Shown: in pieces, positions 8,729 through 16,634 of the stretch
How the letters are laid out: the number at the start of each line of letters is the position of its first letter
Numbering within the stretch: position 1 is the stretch's first letter
NCBI RefSeq assembly: GCF_002494345.1
Contig: NZ_NXNI01000001.1
Span: 1,550,001 to 1,614,000, forward strand
DNA from: Natrinema ejinorense
GTDB lineage: Archaea; Halobacteriota; Halobacteria; Halobacteriales; Natrialbaceae
DNA: 64,000 nt
Direction of reading: 5' to 3'
Notes under the pieces: generated by a model
Databases searched by the model: none
The model's input: only the letters and a program-made list of their open reading frames with translations
Told to the model about the DNA's origin: nothing
Made by a program: the position numbers and the translations under genes

Positions 8729-9472
8729 ATGGGCCGACGTATCGATGAGATTGATGAGCAGATACTGTATTATCTCGCACAGGAGGGGCGGCATACGTCT
8801 GCACCCGATATCGCAGCGGAAGTAGACGTCTCCCCCCCGACCGTCCGCAATCGGATTCGCCGACTCGAGGAAGACGGTGTCATTCAGGGGTACCACGCTC
8901 ACGTGAATTACGAACGAGCAGACGGTCGACTGACGAACTTATTCATTTGTACCACATCAGCGACTGACCGTCAGGAACTTGCTCAGCGTGTGCTCGACGT
9001 TCCGGGTGTTATCAACGTGAGAGAGATCATGACGGGTAAAGGAGATCTCCAAATTAAGGTAGTCGGAGCGGATACCGACGATCTCACGCGAGTTTCACAG
9101 GACATCACTGCTCTCGGCATCGAAATCGACGACGAGGGACTCATTCACCGAGAGTACTTCCGTCCGTACGCGCAGTTCGGCCCACGAGAAAAAGAACCGA
9201 TTTCGCCAGTAACTGGCGTTGCAGGACTTTCGGGGGATGCAGACGTAATCGAAGTTATTGTCAAAGACGAAGCGCCGATTGCTGGCAAGACTCTCCAAAA
9301 GGCGAACGAGGAGGGACTGATTCCACCAGGTGTACTAGTCGTGAGAATCGACCGAGACGATCAGGCTATCACCCCTACAGGAGAGACCATAATCAAGGAG
9401 GACGACTTCGTGACAATCCACTCGCGGTCGGGAATCACTGATGAGACCTTAGAGATGTTTACTGGCACATAG
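8729..9472 (+). CDS. Lrp/AsnC-type regulator fused to a TrkA-C (RCK_C) domain
   Basis: 247 residues in three parts: an AsnC-type winged helix (about 5-55, DIAAEVDVSPPTVRNRIRRL as the recognition region); an AsnC/Lrp effector-binding ferredoxin-like domain (about 65-135); and an RCK_C domain (about 160-245) whose core, APIAGKTLQKANEEGLIPPG, parallels APIGGKTLIEAADSDLLPED of the TrkA encoded at 4591. It should be a DNA-binding oligomer that senses a small ligand through RCK_C. It is divergent from the Trk operon across a 232-bp gap, so control of that operon is likely. Possible ligands are K+, a nucleotide or c-di-AMP; none is shown by sequence. Confidence 0.88.
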   Translation: MGRRIDEIDEQILYYLAQEGRHTSAPDIAAEVDVSPPTVRNRIRRLEEDGVIQGYHAHVNYERADGRLTNLFICTTSATDRQELAQRVLDVPGVINVREIMTGKGDLQIKVVGADTDDLTRVSQDITALGIEIDDEGLIHREYFRPYAQFGPREKEPISPVTGVAGLSGDADVIEVIVKDEAPIAGKTLQKANEEGLIPPGVLVVRIDRDDQAITPTGETIIKEDDFVTIHSRSGITDETLEMFTGT

Positions 9473-9649
9473 ATTTGCTGGATACCACAATCTGGCAGAG
9501 ATCTTCTTTGACGTTGTAGAGCGTCTTGTTGAACCGCCAGCCTTGAACGCCATTTCCGTGAGACGGACGTCATCTGGATTGTCCTCGACCAACAAGATGT
9601 CCGCGGCTCGTAGTCCCACCGCCCAGTCATTGGGTTCCCTTCTCGTCAC
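9473..9649 (-). pseudogene. Truncated, frameshifted response-regulator receiver relic
   Basis: On the minus strand, DILLVEDNPDDVRLTEMAFK is the exact start of a haloarchaeal CheY-like receiver domain (strand 1, acidic pocket and helix 1). Near 9540 the frame shifts: the continuation FNKTLYNVKED is read in another register. The phospho-acceptor Asp, the conserved Lys and the rest of the domain are missing, and the fragment ends against the 3' end of the Lrp/RCK_C gene. This is a broken remnant, not a working regulator. Confidence 0.7.
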
Positions 9650-9924
9650 CCAGCAATGTGATGCTCACTGTCGCGCACCCTCCGCGCGACATAGTCGATC
9701 CAATCACCCAGCCTCCCGTTCCGACCCTTCCCGGTGACCGTCCTCCCCCGACCCCGGGATTTGAGGTTTTCTCGTCGCGACGATACACCGAGCTATGGGC
9801 CTCGAGTGATGGCACCTACCCGAGCTCGAGTGCCGAGGCCCGCGATTTTGAGAGGAACGGGCGGGAGCGAACACCACTCTGAAACCGTCGGTAACACGGG
9901 GATCGATAGCAGCAGTAGCGTACG

Positions 9925-10887
9925 TCACTGGACTCCGTGATCACCGCCCAGCTGAAGCGTCTCCGGGCGTTCCTCGAGGTCTAAGTGCTTCAGGAACCGC
10001 GCGACGATATCGACGTCCACGAGGTCGCTGTGAGCGTCCAGCAGCCGTTCGGTTATCGGGCCGGGACGACCGGATCCGATTTCGGTCCCGTCGACCTTCG
10101 TGATCGGCGCGACGACGTGTGAGGTGTTCGTCCAGAACACCTCGTCGGCATTGTAGACGTCGTACAGTTGCAGGTCCGTCTCCTCGACGGGAATACCGAG
10201 TTCCTCCCTCGCGAGTCGAATCGTGGTTTCTCGGGTGATCCCGGGGAGCGCATCGGTAAGCGGCGGCGTCCGGAGTGTTCCGTCGGTGACGACGAATATG
10301 TTCCCGATAGCGGTTTCCGTGACGTTCCCGTCGCTATCCAACAACAGCGGATCGGCGTTCGAATCCCGCTGTTTGGCCTCGATGTCGGCTAACACGAAAT
10401 GCATCCGCGACCGGTGTTTGACCAGTGGGCTGATCGACTCGTTCGGTACTTGTCTGACGCTCGAGGTGACGAAGTGTTTGCCGTCGATGAAATCCCTGGC
10501 CATCCGCTCGAAAGGGAGCGGCCTCGCCGACACGATGACCCGGGGTGGCTCGTGACACCCCTCGTATACGTTCCACCCGCCGGAGACGCTGATGAAGACC
10601 ATGAAGTCCTCGTCGGGACCGGCGAGATCGACGTTGCGATCGACGACATCGCGGACGATGCCCGACAGCTCTTCGGGACGCATCTCGAGGGGCATTTTCG
10701 AGGCCCGGCACGATTTGAACGTTCGCTCGACGTGTTCGGCCAGTTGGTACGGCTCGTGTTCCAACGTGATCAGCAGATCGTAAATGTTGTATCCCCACTG
10801 GAACCCCGGATCATCGATGGGGACTTTCGCTTCGGATAGTGGGACGATGTCGCCGTCGTGGTAAGCCTCGAGCTCGCTTTCGTTCAT
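9925..10887 (-). CDS. Class IV PLP aminotransferase (branched-chain/D-amino acid type)
   Basis: 320 residues with the fold-type IV pattern: N-terminal DGDIVPLSEAKVPIDDPGFQWG, a lysine for the PLP Schiff base in SISPLVKHRSRMHF (about residue 157), the substrate-carboxylate segment ETAIGNIFVV, and the C-terminal VFWTNTSHVVAPITKVDG. Relatives are branched-chain amino acid aminotransferase, D-alanine aminotransferase and aminodeoxychorismate lyase. Sequence alone does not tell them apart; a transaminase is favoured. It is monocistronic, and ATG 10887 is the only reasonable start. Confidence 0.85.
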   Translation of the reverse strand: MNESELEAYHDGDIVPLSEAKVPIDDPGFQWGYNIYDLLITLEHEPYQLAEHVERTFKSCRASKMPLEMRPEELSGIVRDVVDRNVDLAGPDEDFMVFISVSGGWNVYEGCHEPPRVIVSARPLPFERMARDFIDGKHFVTSSVRQVPNESISPLVKHRSRMHFVLADIEAKQRDSNADPLLLDSDGNVTETAIGNIFVVTDGTLRTPPLTDALPGITRETTIRLAREELGIPVEETDLQLYDVYNADEVFWTNTSHVVAPITKVDGTEIGSGRPGPITERLLDAHSDLVDVDIVARFLKHLDLEERPETLQLGGDHGVQ

Positions 10888-11494
10888 CGCTCCCAGGAGG
10901 TTTCGGAGAGAAGCTAATAACCCTGTGGGCTGGTGACATTCGACAGACTATTACAGCCTTCTTCGGTATCGTCCCGCGTGTGGCAGTGAGGCGAGACACG
11001 CCGCATGGCCGAGTTCGGATTCGGCCGACTGTGTGGACGCAACCGACGACATCACTCCGGCAGTAGTATAGTAGCGACCGCAAGTCACTGCACGCCTGCC
11101 CGCATGACGGCGTTGTGGTCAGTGTGTAAATCGTTTCAGTAGCTACTATAACAACCGTGTCGACGGCAACCGGTGTCTCCGCGTGGGGTCCGTCGCATCG
11201 GTATCAGCGGCTCCCGTTTTCCCTCCCGGTCCGGTTACCACCAAGATGCGAATCACGATCGAACTTCTTTTCGTCTATATCACCACGGTAACAACGTGCT
11301 ACGAACTGGCAGCCAGCGATCCTGGCGTTGGCTACGCAGCTGCCAGCACCGTGTCGTGAGAGTGGCAATGGTCTTCTCAGCGATCGGACGGCTATCACTC
11401 GAGTATCCCGAATTCGAGTAGACGAGTATTTTCGTCTGCGGTTCTGATAGCTAGTAATGCAATCGGAAACCCAACACACTCGAGCGGTCGAGAG
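10888..11494. other. 607-bp non-coding interval
   Basis: Divergent intergenic region between the aminotransferase and the repeat protein. It holds the MITE-like element described separately. I see no gene with haloarchaeal codon character in the rest. Confidence 0.5.
11065..11152. mobile_element. Candidate MITE with short inverted termini
   Basis: An ~88-bp stretch begins agtatagtagc and ends gctactataac, giving nine matched bases (tatagtagc) in inverted orientation. It encodes nothing. Non-autonomous elements of this size are frequent in haloarchaeal genomes, but no clear target duplication is visible. Confidence 0.4.
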
Positions 11495-12211
11495 GTGTCG
11501 ACGATGAACCCGACTCGCGTCGATTTCCTCGTCGATCTCGCGTACGGCGTTATGATCTTCGCAGCGGTCGTGTTCATTCTCGTCGTCGAGACCGGCGTTG
11601 GCGTCGCGTTCGGGCTCGGCGTGTTAGTCTCCTACGTCATCCACGTCGCCTGGAAGATGGCTCGGTTCGATCCCGACTGGATGACGACGGAGGTCGCCCA
11701 GCGGGTCGAAGAGACAGTCAGCGACACGGTCAGTAAGGAGGTCGAAGAGACGGTTACCGGAACGGTCAGCAAAGAGGTCGAAGAGACAGTCAGCGACACG
11801 GTCAGTAAGGAAGTCGAGGAAACCGTCAGCGACACGGTTAGCAAAGAGGTCGAAGAAACCGTCAGCGATACGGTCAGCAAAGAGGTCGAAGAGACCGTCA
11901 GCGATACGGTCAGTAAGGAAGTCGAGGAAACCGTCAGCGACACGGTTAGCAAGGAAGTCGAAGAAACCGTCAGCGACACGGTCAGCAAGGAAGTCGACAA
12001 CGTGGCCGAGAAAGTCGGGAAAACCGTTAGCGAGGACGTGAACAAAACGGTCGAGGAGACCGTCAGCGATACGGTCAGCAAGGAGGTCGAAAAGACGGTC
12101 GGTAAGGTCGACGGTGACGGATCGACGACCGACGAGTCGGCCGAGACGGACGACGATTCGACGTCCGATGACGAGCAAGAGTCCCAGCCCTCGAGTTCGG
12201 AGTCACGATAA
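11495..12211 (+). CDS. Membrane-anchored protein with tandem 12-residue VxxxVxxxVxxx repeats
   Basis: 238 residues from GTG 11495 (ATG 11504 is an alternative). Two hydrophobic helices (about 17-32 and 34-50) form an N-terminal hairpin. From residue 71 come eight consecutive copies of VEETVSDTVSKE, then a diverged insert (VDNVAEKVGKTVSEDVNKT), a ninth copy and an acidic Ser/Thr/Asp tail. Valine falls at every fourth position, giving a long amphipathic rod of about 110 residues, presumably alpha-helical and cytosolic. I do not recognise a named family. Synonymous differences among copies suggest the protein repeat is maintained by selection. Neighbours give no hint of function. Confidence 0.75.
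   Translation: MSTMNPTRVDFLVDLAYGVMIFAAVVFILVVETGVGVAFGLGVLVSYVIHVAWKMARFDPDWMTTEVAQRVEETVSDTVSKEVEETVTGTVSKEVEETVSDTVSKEVEETVSDTVSKEVEETVSDTVSKEVEETVSDTVSKEVEETVSDTVSKEVEETVSDTVSKEVDNVAEKVGKTVSEDVNKTVEETVSDTVSKEVEKTVGKVDGDGSTTDESAETDDDSTSDDEQESQPSSSESR
11705..11992 (+). repeat. Eight tandem 36-bp coding repeats
   Basis: Eight in-frame 36-bp units, each starting gtcga(a/g)ga and coding for VEETVSDTVSKE (unit two reads VEETVTGTVSKE). Copies differ at synonymous sites such as agt/agc, gac/gat and aag/aaa. The regularity leaves the opposite strand open as well; those frames are artefacts. Confidence 0.9.
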
Positions 12212-12358
12212 CTCGAGTCGGCTCGGTCTCGAAATCGGATCCGGAAGTCACGTCGAGGGCAGTTGCGGCCCCGTAGCCGTTCCCCGATCGGCCCTGATCG
12301 ACGTTTGGGGCAGTCGAGGGGGATCGATCGGTCCGTTCGCGGCCCGCCTCGCGCACCC

Positions 12359-13048
12359 TCAGAACTCGGTCCCGCGGCGTGCCCGCTGGCCGTCGTCGAT
12401 CGGGTGTTTCACCTTGCGGACGTTCGTGATCAGGTCCGCACGATCCGCGAGGTACGACGGCTCGGTGTGGCTCCCCGAGAGCACCAGTTCGAGCTCCGTC
12501 GGCTTCGCGTCGATGAGGTCGTGGACCTCCCCCTCCGAGAGCAAGCCACGATCCGCGGCGTAGAGCACTTCGTCCAGAATCAGCATGTGCATTCCCGCTT
12601 CCGGCTCCGCGTCGGGGTCGATCGGCTCGTCGAGATCGGCTTCCCCCGCTGCCTCGAGCAAGTCGTGTGCGCGCTCGAGTCCGGCCTGCGCTTCGGCTTC
12701 GTGGTCGGCCTCGTCGCTCCCGTCTGCCATCCCGTGCCAGCCGTAGTGCCCGAGGTTCTCGTAGCTGAACCCCGGGAGCGCGGCGATGGCGTTGTACTCG
12801 CCGCGGACTGCGTCGACGCTCGAGGCCCCGCCTTTCATGAACTGGAGCATGTGAACGCGGTAGCCGTGTCCCACAGCGCGCATCCCCATGCCGAGCGAGG
12901 CCGTCGTCTTCCCTTTTCCGTCGCCCCACCAGACCTGTACGAGGCCGAACTCCTCGGGAGCGGCGGGTTCGATCCGCTCGGCTTCGGGCGTTCGCCCCTG
13001 TCCGGGGGTGTTCTCGACCGCGGATTCCGGTGTTCGATCGTCGCTCAT
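12359..13048 (-). CDS. cobA: Cob(I)alamin adenosyltransferase, CobA/BtuR type
   Basis: 229 residues from ATG 13048; an earlier in-frame ATG at 13075 only adds a basic non-conserved tail. The P-loop WGDGKGKTTAS (about 43-53) is the CobA/BtuR signature, with LQFMKGG and the Walker-B-like HMLILDEVLYAADRGLL downstream, then ELVLSG and the C-terminal KVKHPIDDGQRARRGTEF. It transfers the 5'-deoxyadenosyl group from ATP to Co(I) corrinoid in coenzyme B12 synthesis or salvage. An acidic N-terminal extension of about 30 residues is typical of haloarchaea. No other cobalamin gene is in the window. Confidence 0.92.
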   Translation of the reverse strand: MSDDRTPESAVENTPGQGRTPEAERIEPAAPEEFGLVQVWWGDGKGKTTASLGMGMRAVGHGYRVHMLQFMKGGASSVDAVRGEYNAIAALPGFSYENLGHYGWHGMADGSDEADHEAEAQAGLERAHDLLEAAGEADLDEPIDPDAEPEAGMHMLILDEVLYAADRGLLSEGEVHDLIDAKPTELELVLSGSHTEPSYLADRADLITNVRKVKHPIDDGQRARRGTEF

Positions 13049-13161
13049 ACGAAATCGGTCGGCCCGATCGTACATGTAGTTGCTCCATCGGTCCGTGACA
13101 CACCTGTGTCCGCGCTAACCAAACGTGTCTTTAGTCCTCGCTCCTAACCAGGTGGCATCCA

Positions 13162-13521
13162 ATGTCCCTCGAGATCTCCGCATCGGACGATGCGCCCGCC
13201 TTCGAGTGCGTTGTTGCCGCACTCGACGACAGTGGCTGCCGGGAGATCATCGCGGTGCTCGAGGAGCCGATGACGGTCGAGGCGATCGCCGAAACGACTG
13301 GGCAGCCCCTCTCGACGACCTATCGCAAACTCGACTGCCTGACCGAGGCCGGGGTCGTCGAGGAAACCGTCGGCGTCCGCCGGGGCCGACACCGGAAATC
13401 GCGATACGTCGCAAATCTCGACCGGATCTCGATCACCCTCGACGACGACAACGAACTGTGCGTCGATATCGACCACACGACGGAGCACGGGCTTTGGTCG
13501 GACCTCAAACGGGAGTTTTGA
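13162..13521 (+). CDS. Small winged-helix (ArsR-like) transcriptional regulator
   Basis: 119 residues. A winged helix-turn-helix occupies about 25-80: CREIIAVLEEPMTVEAIAETTGQPLSTTYRKLDCL with the wing VVEETVGVRRGRHRKSRYV. A beta-rich C-terminal tail (ISITLDDDNELCVDI) may form a dimer. This arrangement is common in haloarchaeal regulators of one or two neighbouring genes. It is divergent from cobA across a 113-bp gap, so that gene is a candidate target, but no operator is evident. Confidence 0.75.
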   Translation: MSLEISASDDAPAFECVVAALDDSGCREIIAVLEEPMTVEAIAETTGQPLSTTYRKLDCLTEAGVVEETVGVRRGRHRKSRYVANLDRISITLDDDNELCVDIDHTTEHGLWSDLKREF

Positions 13522-13757
13522 TCCGGCCGGCCAGCCCGCCGTCGGCTCGAAGGGCTCGTCCTTCCGATCGTTCGGTCGACCCGCCCTCGACGGAACGACG
13601 GACGGCGTCGCCACGGGACAGGCCGAGGGGGGCGCTCCTGTACGGTCTCGATCGACCATCGCCGTAGCACACCTGCGGCCGTCTACAGCATTGTCACACC
13701 GGTGGCCGTCTGTAGCACTGTCCCGACGGGGGATTCGATCGCGACGCGGACCCGGGA

Positions 13758-14978
13758 CTATCGACCGACGAGATCGCTATCGGTGGGTCCCTGTCCGTCG
13801 AACTGCCGGACGAACTCGTCGAGCAGCGCCGGCTCCAACGCGCCCGGCAGTCGCTCGTCAGCAGTCGAACACGTCGCCTCCACGCCGAGTCGATCGCAGA
13901 CGAGATCCGCGGTCGCCTCGGCCATCCGGCGGTACGTCGTCAACTTTCCGCCGACGATGCTACAGCAGTTCTCGACGCCCTCGTCGCCGTGATCCAGCAG
14001 GTGAAACCCGCGGGAGATGCCGCGGCCACCGCGAGCGGCTTCGTCGGGTTCGTACAGCGGGCGGACGCCCCACCACGTCCGAACGCGATCGGCGTCGGTG
14101 ACCGGCGGGAGCATCGCCGCGCATTCGGACGCCGTCTGCTCGATCTCCCAGTCAGCCCGCTCGTAGTCGTCGGGGTCGTCGACCGACACGCTCGTCGTTC
14201 CGAGAACGACCTCCCCGTCGTGTGGGACGATGATATCTCCGTCCGCCGGCTCGCGACATCGGTTGAGTACCGGCTCGAGGTCGTCGTACGCGACCGAGAC
14301 CATGACGCCGCGGGTCGGACGCATCTCGACGGAGACGCCGGCCAACTCGGCGACGTGGCCGGCGTGGGGGCCTGTCGCGTTCACGACGTAGCTCGGTCGG
14401 ACCGTTTCGTCGACCGCGCCGCCGAGCGTGACGGTCGTTACCCGGCCGCCCTCGACGGTCATCGACGTGACCGGTGCGTGGGTGCAGATTCGTGCGCCGT
14501 GCTCGCGAGCGTCGGCCGCGTTGGCGGCGACCAGCCGGGACGGGGCGACCACGCCGTCCGGAACCCACATCGCCCGTTCGACCTCGTCGGCGAGCTCCGG
14601 GACCGTCTCGCGGGCGGTCTCCCCGTCGACCACTTTGGTCGGGATTCCGATGTCGGCACAGGCGTCGCGCTTCGCCTCGAAATACCCCGGATCGTCGTCG
14701 CCCAGTTGCACGAACAGGCCGCGGGTCTCCCGGATGCACGCGCCCGCAATTCGGCGCAGGGTTCGGTTTTCCTCGAGACATCCGCGAGCCTCGGGACCGT
14801 CCGCTTCGGCATAGCGAGCCCCGCTGTGAAGCAGGCCGTGGGAGCGTCCCGACGTTCCCGAAGAGAGGCCATCCCGCTCGACGAGCGTGACGTCGACGCC
14901 TCTGAGCGCGAGGTCCCTGGCGATTCCCGTCCCGGTAGCACCGCCGCCGATAACGAGGGCGTCCGTTCGGCTATCCAT
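13758..14978 (-). CDS. FAD-dependent oxidoreductase, GlpA-like, short form
   Basis: 406 residues, DAO superfamily. N-terminal FAD site ALVIGGGATGTGIARDLALRG, GlpA-like DGLSSGTSGRSHGLLHSGARYA, and the C-terminal GGKLTTYRRMAEATADLVCDRLG, which contacts FAD. These match the catalytic half of anaerobic glycerol-3-phosphate dehydrogenase subunit A. Haloarchaeal GlpA proteins are usually near 560-590 residues with a C-terminal BFD-like iron-sulfur domain; here that domain is absent, and no glpB, glpC or glpK is adjacent. It may be a paralogue with another hydroxyacid or polyol-phosphate substrate, so no gene symbol is given. Confidence 0.8.
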   Translation of the reverse strand: MDSRTDALVIGGGATGTGIARDLALRGVDVTLVERDGLSSGTSGRSHGLLHSGARYAEADGPEARGCLEENRTLRRIAGACIRETRGLFVQLGDDDPGYFEAKRDACADIGIPTKVVDGETARETVPELADEVERAMWVPDGVVAPSRLVAANAADAREHGARICTHAPVTSMTVEGGRVTTVTLGGAVDETVRPSYVVNATGPHAGHVAELAGVSVEMRPTRGVMVSVAYDDLEPVLNRCREPADGDIIVPHDGEVVLGTTSVSVDDPDDYERADWEIEQTASECAAMLPPVTDADRVRTWWGVRPLYEPDEAARGGRGISRGFHLLDHGDEGVENCCSIVGGKLTTYRRMAEATADLVCDRLGVEATCSTADERLPGALEPALLDEFVRQFDGQGPTDSDLVGR

Positions 14979-15128
14979 ACTCCACCTACGGCCCCCAGAC
15001 GGACGAACGTTTCACCGCACTGGGTCGGTGGTCGGTCCGGATGGAAAACCGACGACGGAAGGGGACGACGTTGAGGATCGGGATCGAATCGAGGCGGAAA
15101 ACGTCGGTTCGGTCATCGGATCGCTGCG

Positions 15129-15554
15129 TTACGGACTGTACTCGGGCGACTGTGCCTCGATCGTGGCGGCGACGTTCTCGAGTTCCTCGCCGATCGTCGC
15201 GACCAGGTCGTCCAGCGTCGCGATGCCCGCTAATTCGCCGTCGTCGTCGACGATGGGGAACCGGCGGACGTTGTTGTCGCGGATCGCCTCCGAGATCGCC
15301 AACGGGTCGTCATCCTCGTGGACCGTCACTGGATTGTCCGTCATTACGTCTTCGACCGACGCCGAACCGACGTCGTCGTGCTCGTGGATCGCGAGGGCCG
15401 CATCGCGGTCGGTAATCATGCCGACGGGTTCGTCGTTTTCGGTGACGACGACCGAACCGACGTTTTCCGCCTCGAGCGTGGCCGTGATCTCCTCGAGGTC
15501 GGTGTCTGGACTCGTCGTGACGACGTTCTGTGGGCCGAGTTTGCCGAGTGACAT
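15129..15554 (-). CDS. Tandem CBS-domain protein
   Basis: 141 residues with two CBS motifs. The first (about 8-62) has GSVVVTENDEPVGMITDRD; the second (about 70-130) has RRFPIVDDDGELAGIATLDDL. A CBS pair forms a Bateman module that binds adenine nucleotides. With no other domain, the protein probably works as a free sensor or dimerises with a partner. The C-terminal VAATIEAQSPEYSP tail is common in haloarchaeal stand-alone CBS proteins. It is not tightly linked to either neighbour. Confidence 0.88.
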   Translation of the reverse strand: MSLGKLGPQNVVTTSPDTDLEEITATLEAENVGSVVVTENDEPVGMITDRDAALAIHEHDDVGSASVEDVMTDNPVTVHEDDDPLAISEAIRDNNVRRFPIVDDDGELAGIATLDDLVATIGEELENVAATIEAQSPEYSP

Positions 15555-15623
15555 GGGTCACCCGTACTCGGGCGAAGCGTGGTATTCAAGCTGGAGCTTT
15601 TGTGTGACCGCAAGTCAGCGAAC

Positions 15624-16154
15624 CTACTGTTCCGCGGCGACGTTCTCGGCGAACTTCTCGCGGACCTTCTCGACTTTCGGGGCCGCGTGCATCGTACAGT
15701 AGGCGTCGTTGGGATTCTTCTCGAAGTAGTCTTGATGTTTTTCCTCCGCACGATAGAAGGTTTCCAGCGGTTCCAGCTCGGTCACGACGTCGTCGTCGTA
15801 CTCCGCGTCGAGGGCCTCGATGTACGCCTCGGCCTGCTCGTGTTGCTCGTCGTCGTGGGACAGGACGATAGACCGGTACTGCGTCCCGACGTCGGGTCCC
15901 TGTCTGTTCAACTGCGTTGGGTCGTGGGTGGCGAAAAACACCTCGAGCAGTTCGTCGTAGCCGATGACGTCGGGATCGTACTCGACCTGGACGACTTCCG
16001 CGTGGCCGGTGGATCCGGAACAGACCTCTCGGTAGGAGGGGTCTTCGACGTGCCCGCCGGCGTAGCCGGACGTGACCGACGCCACGCCCTCGAGTTCTTT
16101 CATCGCCGCCTCGGTACACCAGAAACAACCGCCGCCGAACGTGGCTCGTTCCAT
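15624..16154 (-). CDS. msrA: Peptide methionine-S-sulfoxide reductase MsrA
   Basis: 176 residues. It starts almost directly with the active-site GGGCFWCTEA, the nucleophilic Cys in the classic GCFWC box, followed by GYAGGHVEDPSYREVCSGSTGHAE and the C-terminal EKHQDYFEKNP. It reduces methionine-S-sulfoxide in proteins, protecting against oxidation in the cytosol. Cys49 (EVCSGSTG) is at the family's usual second conserved position. Its 5' end lies about 100 bp from the insertion sequence at 16255. Confidence 0.95.
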   Translation of the reverse strand: MERATFGGGCFWCTEAAMKELEGVASVTSGYAGGHVEDPSYREVCSGSTGHAEVVQVEYDPDVIGYDELLEVFFATHDPTQLNRQGPDVGTQYRSIVLSHDDEQHEQAEAYIEALDAEYDDDVVTELEPLETFYRAEEKHQDYFEKNPNDAYCTMHAAPKVEKVREKFAENVAAEQ

Positions 16155-16325
16155 AGCGGGGGATAGGGCGTGACCGAGGAAAGATGTGACGGGCGAAACG
16201 GTTCCGTTAGCGGGACGACCGGCCCCTGCCCTGGGGCGTGAATTAGGTGCGAAAGGCTCTGTTGAAATCCTATTTGTTCGACACCTTCACCGCTGAAACA
16301 GCCGTTAGTTAGAACTGCGTATCCA

Positions 16326-16541
16326 TCAAGAACCACGCTGGCGGAGATACACTCCTCCGGCGAGGCAAACCACTGCCACAAGCAACAATCCGCCACTCAC
16401 AATGTCTCCAAGCGTTCCAGAAACTCCCGGATTACTCACTATTCCGAGACTGTTCTGAAACACGACTAATTGGATTACTAAGGCCAGCCCTCCGACCCCT
16501 ATCAATAACTGTTCTCCACTACGGTTTTGAGTATCGTTCAT
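16326..16541 (-). CDS. Two-helix membrane protein carried inside the IS
   Basis: 71 residues with two hydrophobic segments (about 12-29 and 45-64), a polar N-terminus (MNDTQNRSGEQ) and a basic C-terminus (LRQRGS). It has no transposition motif. A TATA-like tatctatatt on the minus strand (16561-16570) is centred about 25 bp upstream of ATG 16541, so it can be made as a leaderless mRNA independently of the transposase. It is bounded by the element's left end, so it travels with the IS. Function unknown; candidates are a toxin-like or immunity-type small membrane protein, or hitch-hiking host DNA. Confidence 0.65.
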   Translation of the reverse strand: MNDTQNRSGEQLLIGVGGLALVIQLVVFQNSLGIVSNPGVSGTLGDIVSGGLLLVAVVCLAGGVYLRQRGS

Positions 16542-16634
16542 AGTGTACCTATCCAGAGAGAATATAGATACTTTGGGGACACAGGATATTCTCGGAGATT
16601 CCTGAATGGGAGATTAGAACCCTATATCTAACGT

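Noticed and set aside
11705-11992. CRISPR array or minisatellite in non-coding DNA
   Set aside because: Repeats are in frame, contiguous without spacers and coding.
11624-12178. Long minus-strand frames (149 and 184 codons) across the repeat protein gene
   Set aside because: They exist only because the 36-bp repeat has no stop in several frames. Products are Phe/Leu/Ala- or Ser/Thr-repeat strings with no haloarchaeal acidic bias.
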